From assembly GCA_022071975.1 (NCBI GenBank), contig JAJVIO010000008.1, positions 141,771 to 205,770 on the forward strand: DNA of 64,000 bases, written 5' to 3'. Made by a program: the position numbers and the translations under genes. Shown here one piece after another: positions 15,853-23,479 of the stretch. The notes under the pieces were generated by a model. It searched no databases. It was not told the origin of the DNA and saw nothing but the letters and a program-made list of their open reading frames with translations. Positions within the stretch are counted from its first letter, which is position 1. Each line of letters begins with the position of its first letter. This DNA is from Planctomycetota bacterium (GTDB taxonomy: Bacteria > Planctomycetota > UBA8742 > UBA2392).

Positions 15853-16586
15853 GTTCGCTGTCCTTTCGCGGCCTGCAGAGCCTGTCTAACCGTAAATCGC
15901 CCTTCATACAACGCCTTGCCGATGATCAAGCCGTCAACCCCGCCGCCGATGGTTGCGGCCGCGGTCACATGCGCAAGGCTGCCGACGCCGCCGGAGGCTA
16001 TCACCGCGGCCCCTTTCTGCGCCAGCTTGCACGCGCCCTGAAGATCAGGCCCGATCAGCATGCCGTCACGGGCGATGTCGGTATAGATGAAACGGGAGAC
16101 TCCGGCCTCCACCATTCGCTTCGCCAACTCAATGGCTGAGACTTCGCTGGTTTTCACCCAGCCCTCGACGGCCACCATGCCGTCCCGGGCGTCGATGCCT
16201 ACGGCAATCCGGTCGCCGAACTCGGCGGTCAACTCGCGTACCAACTCAGGTTGGCGCAGGGCCACGGTGCCGAGGATGACGCGTTTTACTCCGCGCTTGA
16301 GCGCTTGCTCTACGTCGGCCCGGCTGCGCAGGCCGCCGCCGAACTCGACCGGGATCTCGACTGTGTTACAGATCGCACGCAGCACGGCCAGGTTTTCGCC
16401 CGCTTCGCCGAATGCGCCGTCCAGGTTCACCACGTGCAGCCAGCGCGCGCCCTGGGCGGCGAAGTCGCGGGCGACCTCGGTGGCATCTTCGGCGTAGGTG
16501 GTTTCGGCGTCGGCGCGGCCCTGCTGCAGGCGCACCACGCGCCCCTGGCGCAGGTCGATGGCGGGATAGATCGTGAAGTCGCTCAT
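15849..16586 (-). CDS. hisA: ProFAR isomerase
   Basis: 245 residues, normal length. Catalytic Asp11 in YPAIDLRQGRVVRL and Asp132 in VGIDARDGMVAVEGW are both present, along with EFGGGLRS, ILGTVAL, YTDIARDGM and IASGGVGS. It isomerises N'-ProFAR to PRFAR, the substrate for HisF/HisH. The ATG at 16586 overlaps the stop of hisH (ATGA); the longer frame upstream is only the hisH shadow. Confidence 0.97.
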   Translation of the reverse strand: MSDFTIYPAIDLRQGRVVRLQQGRADAETTYAEDATEVARDFAAQGARWLHVVNLDGAFGEAGENLAVLRAICNTVEIPVEFGGGLRSRADVEQALKRGVKRVILGTVALRQPELVRELTAEFGDRIAVGIDARDGMVAVEGWVKTSEVSAIELAKRMVEAGVSRFIYTDIARDGMLIGPDLQGACKLAQKGAAVIASGGVGSLAHVTAAATIGGGVDGLIIGKALYEGRFTVRQALQAAKGQRT

Positions 16587-17154
16587 AGCTTCAGGAAATT
16601 CTCCAGCAGTCTGGCGCCGCAGCGCTGGCTCTTTTCGGGGTGGGCCTGGATGCCGCGCACGTTGCCGCGCCGCACCACGCTGCAGAAGGTCTCGCCGTAA
16701 TCGGTTTCGCCCAGCACATCCGCGCGCTCGGCCGGCTCGCACACGAAGCTGTGCACGAAGTAGAAGAAGGCTTCTTCCGGCAAGTTTTCCAGCAGCGGGT
16801 CGGCCTTTCGCGGCAGAATGCGGTTCCAGCCCATGTGCGGCACCGGGTTGGCGCCCGCCCTGATTTCGCGCACGCGGCCGGGGATCAGCCCCAGGCCGGG
16901 GGTCTTCTCGAACTCCTCACCAGTTTCAAACAGCAACTGCATGCCGAGGCAGATGCCCAGCAAGGGCCTGCCGGATCCCGCGAACTCGCGGATTGCGGCC
17001 GTGAAGCCGCGCTCGTTCAGGGCCTGCATGCCGGCCGGGAAGCTGCCCACTCCCGGCAGCAGCAGGCGCTCGGCGCTTGTGACGGCCGCCGCTTCCGTGC
17101 ACGCGAAATGCTGCCCAGGTTGCAGATGCCGGAATCAATGATGGTGACGTTCAT
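16583..17154 (-). pseudogene. hisH: hisH (IGP synthase glutaminase) with frame-breaking deletion
   Basis: The true start is ATG 17154: MNVTIIDSGICNLGSISRA matches the HisH N-terminus. The frame is then lost near 17097-17101. Reading resumes in another frame with TEAAAVTSAERLLLPGVGSFPAGM and continues to the normal C-terminus, including the catalytic Cys in LLGICLGMQLL and His/Glu in AHPEKSQ. Relative to E. coli HisH about 11 residues are missing at the break, so roughly 31-34 bases (3k+1) seem to have been lost. An internal GTG at 17050 opens a 155-residue frame but would lack the first strand of the fold. This is either a genuine inactivation or an assembly error. Confidence 0.8.
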
Positions 17155-17163
17155 GGCAGCTTA

Positions 17164-17257
17164 GGGGACTGTCCCCGTTTTTGGGGACTCTCCTCGCCCT
17201 CGAAACTCGAACTGTTCTCCCAAACGGGGACAGTCCCCAACTGCGGGGACAGTCCCC
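17164..17257. repeat. GGGGACAGTCCCC palindrome cluster in the his operon
   Basis: Three palindromes lie at 17164-17176, 17226-17238 and 17245-17257. The first, with its following GTTTTTGGG, is also complementary to the second with its preceding CCCAAAC, so a larger fold is possible. The last copy contains the first base of the hisB stop codon on the minus strand. The 33 bases 17225-17257 recur exactly at 35025-35057; a single palindrome occurs at 48380. Confidence 0.85.
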
Positions 17258-17844
17258 TACAGCACTCCCTTGGTGCTGGGCACGCCCTTGCGCCGGGCGT
17301 CGTAATCGAGCGCAAACCGTAACGCACGCGTGACCGCCTTGAACACGCCCTCAATAATGTGGTGCGTGTCGTCGCCGCGCAGCACGTCGATGTGCAGGTT
17401 CATGGGGAAGTGCGTGCTGAAGCTGCGCCAGAAGTGCTCGACCATTTCCGTGGGCAGGCCCCCCACCTCTTCGCGTTTCAGCTGCCCCAGCTCGCACACC
17501 AGGAACGGACGGCCACTGAGGTCAAGCGCGCAGCGGATCAACGCCTCATCCATGGGGATCAGGCTGCTGCCGTAGCGGTTGATGCCGGCCTTGTCGCCGG
17601 CCGCCTGCTTGAAGGCTTCGCCGATCGCGATGGCAATGTCCTCCACGCTGTGGTGGGCGTCCACGTGCAGGTCGCCGGTGCAGTTGACGGTCAGGTCGAA
17701 CAGGCCGTGTTTGCTGAACAGTTCCAGCATGTGGTTCAGGAAGCCGATGCCGGTCTGTACGGCATACTTGCCCTCGCCATCGAGGTTGACCTCGACGGCG
17801 ATCTGCGTCTCGGAAGTCTTGCGGCTGTAGCTGGCTGTTCGCAT
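17257..17844 (-). CDS. hisB: Imidazoleglycerol-phosphate dehydratase
   Basis: 195 residues, the monofunctional form without an N-terminal phosphatase domain. Two metal-binding repeats are visible: GFLNHMLELFSKHG with DLHVDAHHSVEDIAIAIG, and TEMVEHFWRSFSTH with GDDTHHIIEGVFKA. It converts imidazole glycerol phosphate to imidazole acetol phosphate. ATG 17844 (MRTASYSRKT) is chosen; ten further upstream codons are not family-like. Because the phosphatase domain is absent, histidinol-phosphatase must come from elsewhere. Confidence 0.97.
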   Translation of the reverse strand: MRTASYSRKTSETQIAVEVNLDGEGKYAVQTGIGFLNHMLELFSKHGLFDLTVNCTGDLHVDAHHSVEDIAIAIGEAFKQAAGDKAGINRYGSSLIPMDEALIRCALDLSGRPFLVCELGQLKREEVGGLPTEMVEHFWRSFSTHFPMNLHIDVLRGDDTHHIIEGVFKAVTRALRFALDYDARRKGVPSTKGVL

Positions 17845-17883
17845 AGGCCGGTCCAGATCTCGCGGGCGAGGCAAGCCTCGCCC

Positions 17884-18960
17884 CTACCCCACCACTGTCA
17901 TCGCATACTCGAGCGCCTTCAGGAAGGCGTCGTTTTCTTCGGGCCGGCCGATACTTACGCGCAGGGCCTTGCCCAGGCGCGGGTAGCCGCTGACGTCACG
18001 GATCAGCACGCCGCGGCTGACCATGGCTTTCCAGATGTCGCGCGGCGCGCGCTCGGTTTCGAACAGCAGAAAATTCGCGCGGCTGGGGTACACCTTCACG
18101 CCTGTGTACTCGCGCAGCTTGCGGGCCACGCGCTCGCGTTCACGCTTGGTTTCTTCCACGCGGGCCTTCAGCGTCACCGCGTTCTCGATCGCCGTCTCCA
18201 CGGCCGCCATGGTGAAGATGTTGAGGTTGTAGGGCAGCTTGGCCGCCGCGAAAATCGGCCTCGCTTCCGGGTGGCAGACCATGCAGCCGAAGCGCAGGCC
18301 GGCCGTGGCCAGCGCCTTGCTGAAGGTGCGCAGCACCACCAGGTTGCGGCAGTGGCGGGTGAGCTCCAACGCCGTTTCGCCGTGGAACTCGAAGTAGGCT
18401 TCGTCCACCACCCACAGGGCGGCGCTGGTGTTGACCAGGTGCTCAAGGTCCGTCGGGTCGATCACACTGCCAGTCGGGTTGTTGGGCGTGGCCAGCACCA
18501 CCACGGAGGCGTCGGCGGCCGCTTCTTCCAGCGCGGCGGCGTTGTACTGCAGCTCGTCGTTGAGCCCGGCAGTGACCACCTCGGCGCCAAGCAGGTCCGC
18601 CAGCAGCTTGTATACCGTAAAGGTGGGCTGCGGGATCACCACTTTGCGCCCGCGCTCGAGGGTGCTGACGAACACGGCGTACAGCAGCTCGTTGGAGCCG
18701 TTGCCCGCCAGCACCTGGTTGGCGTCCGCACCGATGTGCGCGGCCACCTTGGCCAGAAACGCGTCGGGCACGAACGGTGGGTAGCGGTTCCAGGGCAGGT
18801 CGCGCACGCGCTCGAACACTTCCTGCTTCAGCGCGGCCGGCCAGTCCCAGGCGTTTTCGTTCTGGTTCAGCTTGACCGGGCAGTCCGGCACATCAAGCGT
18901 GTAGCCGCCGGCCAGGCCGGGCAGCTGCGTCTTGAAGTACTTGAGCGTGGTGTTGTCCAT
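17884..18960 (-). CDS. hisC: Histidinol-phosphate aminotransferase
   Basis: 358 residues, class I/II PLP fold. Motifs: VKLNQNENAWDWP near the N-terminus, LAGNGSNELLYAVF, ATPNNPTGSVID, VVDEAYFEFHGE and the PLP lysine in RTFSKALATAGLRFG, then the phosphate-binding VSIGRPEEND. It converts imidazole acetol phosphate and glutamate to histidinol phosphate. Separated by 6 bases from hisD upstream and 39 from hisB downstream. Confidence 0.97.
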   Translation of the reverse strand: MDNTTLKYFKTQLPGLAGGYTLDVPDCPVKLNQNENAWDWPAALKQEVFERVRDLPWNRYPPFVPDAFLAKVAAHIGADANQVLAGNGSNELLYAVFVSTLERGRKVVIPQPTFTVYKLLADLLGAEVVTAGLNDELQYNAAALEEAAADASVVVLATPNNPTGSVIDPTDLEHLVNTSAALWVVDEAYFEFHGETALELTRHCRNLVVLRTFSKALATAGLRFGCMVCHPEARPIFAAAKLPYNLNIFTMAAVETAIENAVTLKARVEETKRERERVARKLREYTGVKVYPSRANFLLFETERAPRDIWKAMVSRGVLIRDVSGYPRLGKALRVSIGRPEENDAFLKALEYAMTVVG

Positions 18961-18966
18961 GAACGC

Positions 18967-20364
18967 CTAGAGCCGCTTCTCGATGCTGCGGGCGTGGGCC
19001 TCCAGCTGCTCGGCCCGCGCCAGCTTGATGGCCGCTTCCTTGTTTGCCGCCAGCAACTCTTTGCTGCCGCGGATGACGCTGACGTGCCGCACGAAGTCGT
19101 CCACACCCAAGGCGCTGGCCCAACGCGCGCTGCCGGCCGTGGGCAGCACGTGGTTGGGGCCGGCGTTGTAGTCGCCGAAGGCCTCGGGCGCCCAGGGGCC
19201 GATGAAGACGGCGCCGGCGTTGCGGATCTGCTTGGCGTCGTTCTCGGCGTCTTCGGTCAGCACTTCGCAGTGCTCCGGCGCGATCGAATCCGCCAGCCGG
19301 ATCGCGAAGCCCTTGCTCGGCACGGTGATGATGCCGCCGTAGGAGGCGAACGAGCTCTCGATGATGCTCTTGCGCGGCAGGTCGGCCAGTTGCTTCGCGA
19401 CCTCCGCCTTCACCTTCTCGGCGGCCTCGCTGCTGTCGGTAATGGCGACCGCCGAGGCGTGCTCGTCGTGCTCGGCCTGGGCCAGCATGTCCGCGGCCAC
19501 CATGGCCGGGTCGGCCGAGGCGTCGAAGATGATCACGATTTCAGACGGGCCGGCAAAGCTGTCGATGCCCACACGGCCGCTGAGCATCTGCTTGGCGATG
19601 GCCACGAAGATGTTGCCGGGGCCGACGATCTTGTCCACCTTGGCGATCTTCTCGGTGCCGATGGCGGCGGCGGCGATGGCCTGGGCGCCGCCCACGCGAT
19701 AGACCTCGGTAATGCCGAGCTCAGTGATCAGCGCGCAGAGCTCGGGCGATTTCTCCAGCGTCTCCGGCGGCGTGAACACGGCGATTTCCTGCACGCCCGC
19801 CACCTGGGCGGGAATCGCGGTCATCATGAGTGTGCTGGGGTAGCTGGCGGTACCGCCCGGGATGTACAGGCCGACGCGCCGCAATGGCTGCACGCGGATG
19901 CCGACCGAGCCGCCGTTATCGTCGATCTGCCAGGATGCGGTTTTCTGCTTCTCATGGAACTTGCGCAGGCGCGGGATGATCTGCCCGGTGCACAGCTTGA
20001 TCAACTCTTCGTTCGCGCCGTCGGCCCCTTTCATCAGGTCGAGCTTGTTGACCTGGATGCGGTTGGTCGGCAGTTCCTGGCCGTCGAACAGCCGCGCGCA
20101 GTGGCGCACGCCGTCGTCGCGCAGCTGCTGGACTTTCTCGATCACGCGCTCGACCGTGGCCGAGGCCGTGTGGGGCAGGCCTTCGTAGAAGCTCTCGGCA
20201 AAGGCGATGAACTCGCTGTCGCCGCTGTCCTTGGCGCGCTGCAGCAACTCGCCGGGTTTGGTTCCCAGCGAGACGTCGCCGGTTTCCGCCCGCGCGCTCA
20301 GCCGCTTCTGCAGGGCGGTGAACTCTTCGGTGCCGATTTCATAGATCTTCAGCGAGTCTGTCAT
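18967..20364 (-). CDS. hisD: Histidinol dehydrogenase
   Basis: 465 residues. Typical segments: VGIRVQPLRRVGLYIPGGTA, TPPETLEKSPELCA, VGGAQAIAAAAIGT, VDKIVGPGNIFVAIAKQ, SFAGPSEIVI, LAQAEHDEHASAVAIT (zinc-site residues) and the C-terminal GPNHVLPTAGSARWASALGV. It oxidises histidinol to histidine using NAD, the last step of the pathway. It follows hisG with a gap of only two bases. The N-terminus (MTDSLKIYEIGTEEF) is slightly longer than average. Confidence 0.98.
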   Translation of the reverse strand: MTDSLKIYEIGTEEFTALQKRLSARAETGDVSLGTKPGELLQRAKDSGDSEFIAFAESFYEGLPHTASATVERVIEKVQQLRDDGVRHCARLFDGQELPTNRIQVNKLDLMKGADGANEELIKLCTGQIIPRLRKFHEKQKTASWQIDDNGGSVGIRVQPLRRVGLYIPGGTASYPSTLMMTAIPAQVAGVQEIAVFTPPETLEKSPELCALITELGITEVYRVGGAQAIAAAAIGTEKIAKVDKIVGPGNIFVAIAKQMLSGRVGIDSFAGPSEIVIIFDASADPAMVAADMLAQAEHDEHASAVAITDSSEAAEKVKAEVAKQLADLPRKSIIESSFASYGGIITVPSKGFAIRLADSIAPEHCEVLTEDAENDAKQIRNAGAVFIGPWAPEAFGDYNAGPNHVLPTAGSARWASALGVDDFVRHVSVIRGSKELLAANKEAAIKLARAEQLEAHARSIEKRL

Positions 20365-20366
20365 TT

Positions 20367-21002
20367 TCAGCCCCCTTCGACGGCCTGTTTCAGGTTATCC
20401 AGCAGTTCGCGCAACTCGGTCAACCTGGCGTACCACGCCGCGCGGTTCACGGCCAGGCGCGCGCTGCACTCCGCGATTTCCTCGTGAACGACCAGCCCGT
20501 TTTCTTTCAGCGTCGTGCCGGTTTCAACGATGTCGACAATGTAGTGTGAAAGCCCCAGCACCGCACCGATTTCCACGCTGCCCGAAAGCTTGAACACCGT
20601 GCAGGGCGTGCCCTTCTTCCGGAAGTGGTTCTGCGCCACGCGCGGGAACTTGCTGGCCACGCGCACCGGCGACAGCAGGTTATCCAGACGCCGCTCGATC
20701 TCGGGGCGCCCGGCAACCACCATGCGGCAGCGGCTGATGCCGAGGTCCAGGGGCTCAAGCAGGTCGGCCCCCACCTCCATCAGCACGTCCTTGCCGCAGA
20801 TGCCTACCTCGGCCACGCCCTGCTCAATGTACAGCGGCGCGTCCACCGGTTTCACCAGCAGGTACTCGAGGCGGCCGCACTTGCTGGGCACCAGCAGCTT
20901 GCGCGTGTCCGACAGCGACTCGACGGGCGCGTAGCCCGCCCTGTCCAGCAGCGGCGCGGCCTGTTTGAGGGTACGGCCGGTTGGCACTGCCATGCGCAGC
21001 AT
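20367..21002 (-). CDS. hisG: ATP phosphoribosyltransferase, short form
   Basis: 211 residues, the short HisG that lacks the regulatory C-terminal domain and needs HisZ. Motifs: MAVPTGRTLKQAAPLLD, CGKDVLMEVGADLLEPLDLG, VASKFPRVAQNHF and the phosphate-binding DIVETGTTLKENGL. It commits ATP and PRPP to histidine synthesis. It overlaps hisZ by one base, in line with the two subunits forming one complex whose feedback inhibition by histidine depends on HisZ. Confidence 0.97.
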   Translation of the reverse strand: MLRMAVPTGRTLKQAAPLLDRAGYAPVESLSDTRKLLVPSKCGRLEYLLVKPVDAPLYIEQGVAEVGICGKDVLMEVGADLLEPLDLGISRCRMVVAGRPEIERRLDNLLSPVRVASKFPRVAQNHFRKKGTPCTVFKLSGSVEIGAVLGLSHYIVDIVETGTTLKENGLVVHEEIAECSARLAVNRAAWYARLTELRELLDNLKQAVEGG

Positions 21003-22087
21003 CAGGCGCCCCCTTCCAGCTGCACGGGCTTGCCCGATGCTCGCAGCTCGTGGATGCGCTTCAACGCGGCCGAGCCTTCCTTGTCATTCACCCGCTGCGG
21101 AGTTGCCGGCGCGAAGCCGCCCTGTGACGCAGCCTCGGCCAGGCGTGCCAGGTTGAAACCGAAGCCGACGGCCGGCACGTCCATGTTGAAGCGGTCGAAC
21201 AGGCGGTCGTAACGGCCGCCGCCGCCGAGTTCTTCGCCCACAGACTCGTGGTAAATCTGGAACATGAAGCCGCTGTAGTAATCCGAACGCCGCTCTTCGC
21301 CCAGGTCGATCAGCACCCGGTCCGATGCCCCGGCGTCGCGCAGCAGCGCGTACAGGCCTTCCAGCTCGGAGAGCGCGGCGTCCGCCGGCGGCGACAGCTT
21401 AAACGCGCGTGCCGCCTGGAACACCTCCGGCCCGCCGGTCAGCAGCGGGAGCGCTTCCAGCAATGCAGCCGTATCGGCATCCAGGCCGACGCGCTGGCAG
21501 AGCTGCTGGATGCGGCTCGGGTTCTTGTGGTCAAGCGCCTCATACAGGCGACGCTCACGGCGGCCGGCCTCGCCCAGCACCGCGTGGATGAAGCCGGCGT
21601 GGCCGACCACGGTGATCGCATCGCCGGCGCCGGCGGCATCGAGGCTCTCGCGCACCATCATCAGCGCGGCCGCGTCGTACACGGCGCCCTGGGCGTTCAG
21701 CCACTCCAGGCCGCGCTGGGTCTGCTCGACGCGGTGGCCGTGGCCGCTGGGGGCGAAGCGGTAGACGCGCCCCTCGTAGCTGGCGCGGATCTGGCGGGGT
21801 TCGCGGCGCAGCTCGAGCGCCAGGGCCTTGGCGGCGATCAGCGTGAAGTCGGCGCGCAGGGTCAGGCGGCGGCCTTCGCGGTCCACCAGGTGATAGAGTT
21901 CCGTTTCCTCGCCGGCCTCGGCAAAGGTTTCCGCGCTGTCGAACGCGGGCAGGATGATCTCGGTGAAGCCCCAGCCCCGAAACACGGCCGCTATGCGCTC
22001 GCTGATGAACTGCCGGCGCGCGGCCTGAGGGCCGAACACGAGTTCGGTCCCGGGCGGGAAAGAAAGCTGCCTGGCATCACCGGGCAT
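21002..22087 (-). CDS. hisZ: ATP phosphoribosyltransferase regulatory subunit
   Basis: 361 residues resembling the catalytic core of histidyl-tRNA synthetase without the anticodon-binding part. Visible segments: RISERIAAVFRGWGFTEI-like motif 1, LTLRADFTLIAAKALALELR, an RVYRFAPSGHGHRVEQTQRG motif-2 loop, and GGGRYDRLFDRFNMDVPAVGFGF near the C-terminus. It binds HisG and gives it activity and histidine feedback control. First gene of the core his operon, 32 bases after the cytochrome gene. Confidence 0.95.
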   Translation of the reverse strand: MPGDARQLSFPPGTELVFGPQAARRQFISERIAAVFRGWGFTEIILPAFDSAETFAEAGEETELYHLVDREGRRLTLRADFTLIAAKALALELRREPRQIRASYEGRVYRFAPSGHGHRVEQTQRGLEWLNAQGAVYDAAALMMVRESLDAAGAGDAITVVGHAGFIHAVLGEAGRRERRLYEALDHKNPSRIQQLCQRVGLDADTAALLEALPLLTGGPEVFQAARAFKLSPPADAALSELEGLYALLRDAGASDRVLIDLGEERRSDYYSGFMFQIYHESVGEELGGGGRYDRLFDRFNMDVPAVGFGFNLARLAEAASQGGFAPATPQRVNDKEGSAALKRIHELRASGKPVQLEGGA

Positions 22088-22119
22088 GGCGTTTTCCGAA
22101 ATGCGCTTGGGAAGCGGGT

Positions 22120-22569
22120 TTAACGCAGGGTCCAGAGAAACTCAACCAGTGCGCGCAAGTCATGGTCCGGAACACGCGGGTTGGGCGGCATATGGGTGCC
22201 GCGGTAGGCGTCGTCACCCACGTGGGCGCCAGGGTACTTCGCGGGGTCCTTGATATGCATTACCAGCCAGCGCCGGGCCTTCAGGGGGTCGTTATCCTGG
22301 CGCGCCAGCACGCGGTCAGAAATGCCGCCCAGGGGCGGGCCCATCAGGCCGCTGCGGTCGGCGGTGATGGAGTGGCAGCTTTCGCAGCCCAGGCCGCGGA
22401 ACGCCTTTCGACCGGCCTCGACCAGCTGCATGGCCTCCGTAGAGGAAGGAATGTCCGGAAACGCATTGGCGGCTGACTGTTCGGGGTCGGCGGTTACCCC
22501 CGGCACGTTGGTCGAGTCCATGCAGCCCGCGCAGAGCAAGGCGAGTAGAAGTATTGCCGCGCGTGCCAT
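22120..22569 (-). CDS. Lipoprotein cytochrome c
   Basis: 149 residues with a lipoprotein signal (ILLLALLCAGC) and one haem-binding motif CESCH in GRKAFRGLGCESCHSI, followed by the GPPLGGISDR segment and a distal Met in THMPPNPRVPD. It is a mono-haem class I c-type cytochrome held at the periplasmic face of a membrane. It begins with one base overlapping the ABC ATPase stop. Likely an electron carrier; its partners are not in the window. Confidence 0.92.
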   Translation of the reverse strand: MARAAILLLALLCAGCMDSTNVPGVTADPEQSAANAFPDIPSSTEAMQLVEAGRKAFRGLGCESCHSITADRSGLMGPPLGGISDRVLARQDNDPLKARRWLVMHIKDPAKYPGAHVGDDAYRGTHMPPNPRVPDHDLRALVEFLWTLR

Positions 22570-23252
22570 CAGGCCGCTTCCTTTACTTCGATGTTCTCAA
22601 TCTGGCCGTCGCGGTAGTGCACGATGCGGTCAGCGCGCTCGGCCACGCCGCGCTCGTGGGTTACGACGACCAGCGTCATGCCCAGCTCGCGTCGCAGGCT
22701 TTCGAACAGGTCGAGCAGGGCTGCCTCGCTTTCGCTGTCCACGTTGCCCGTGGGCTCGTCCGCCAGCAGAACGCGCGGGCGATTCACGATGGCGCGGGCG
22801 ATGGCCGCGCGCTGGCGCTCGCCGCCGCTGACCTTGGCCGGCACGTGGTCCAGCCGGTGGCCCAGGCCCACCTGCTCCAGCGCCTTGCGGGCAAGCGCCA
22901 GGGCGTCGCGCTTGCCCTGCAGGGGCAGGGCTACGTTATCGAGCAGCGTCAGGTGCGGCAGCAGGTAGTGAAGTTGAAACACGAAGCCGATTTCTTCTCG
23001 CCGGAAGCGGGCGAGGTCGCGAATCTTTGAAATGTCCTGGCCATGGATCAGGATGCGACCGGCATCCAGCTTGTCGAGCGTACCGATCAGGCTGAGCAAC
23101 GTGCTTTTGCCGCTGCCCGATTTGCCCATGATCGCCAGCATTTCGCCATGCCGCACTGTCAGGCTTACGCCCTTCACGGCCTCGATCCCGCCCGGGTAGG
23201 TCTTGAAAACGCCCTCGATCTGCAGGGCGGGGGTTGTTGCCGGCTCATTCAT
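22569..23252 (-). CDS. ABC transporter ATP-binding protein (LolD/MacB-like)
   Basis: 227 residues from ATG 23252 (a TTG five codons earlier is less likely). Walker A GKSGSGKST, Q-loop FVFQLHYLLPHLT, signature VSGGERQRAAIARAIV, Walker B RVLLADEPTGNVD and the H-loop VVVTHERG. The YLLPHLT and signature style place it in the MacB/LolD/FtsE group, which works with FtsX-like permeases in lipoprotein release, peptide export or cell-wall control. No permease gene is adjacent; the next gene is a cytochrome c. Confidence 0.93.
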   Translation of the reverse strand: MNEPATTPALQIEGVFKTYPGGIEAVKGVSLTVRHGEMLAIMGKSGSGKSTLLSLIGTLDKLDAGRILIHGQDISKIRDLARFRREEIGFVFQLHYLLPHLTLLDNVALPLQGKRDALALARKALEQVGLGHRLDHVPAKVSGGERQRAAIARAIVNRPRVLLADEPTGNVDSESEAALLDLFESLRRELGMTLVVVTHERGVAERADRIVHYRDGQIENIEVKEAA

Positions 23253-23385
23253 GCGGGCGGTATGCAACCACCCGCGGGCGGGTTTGGCAACCTGCGGCCG
23301 CCGCCCGGTTGCGCCGGCGCGCGATTCTCTCAGGATATAGGTGAGCTGCGCCCGCGAAGCTAAGATGCGCGTTTAGTTTAAGGGC

Positions 23386-23415
23386 TTGACACAAGTTGCC
23401 GGCCGCCGCGACAAT
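23386..23415 (+). promoter_or_regulatory. Sigma-70-like promoter
   Basis: TTGACA (23386-23391), an 18-base spacer and GACAAT (23410-23415) lie about 65 bases upstream of the 23480 gene, in the gap between divergent genes. It probably drives the four-gene module 23480-27835. Confidence 0.55.
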
Positions 23416-23479
23416 TCGGCACCCCAGCGGATTGCAGCCGTGTAAGACGGGCAACGCCTGAACAGGTGTGAAACGACCT

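Noticed and set aside
17359..20487. Open frame of 1042 codons on the plus strand across hisB-hisC-hisD-hisG
   Set aside because: It is the antisense shadow of four well-conserved his genes in GC-rich DNA; composition is Ala/His/Leu/Gln-rich with no domain pattern.
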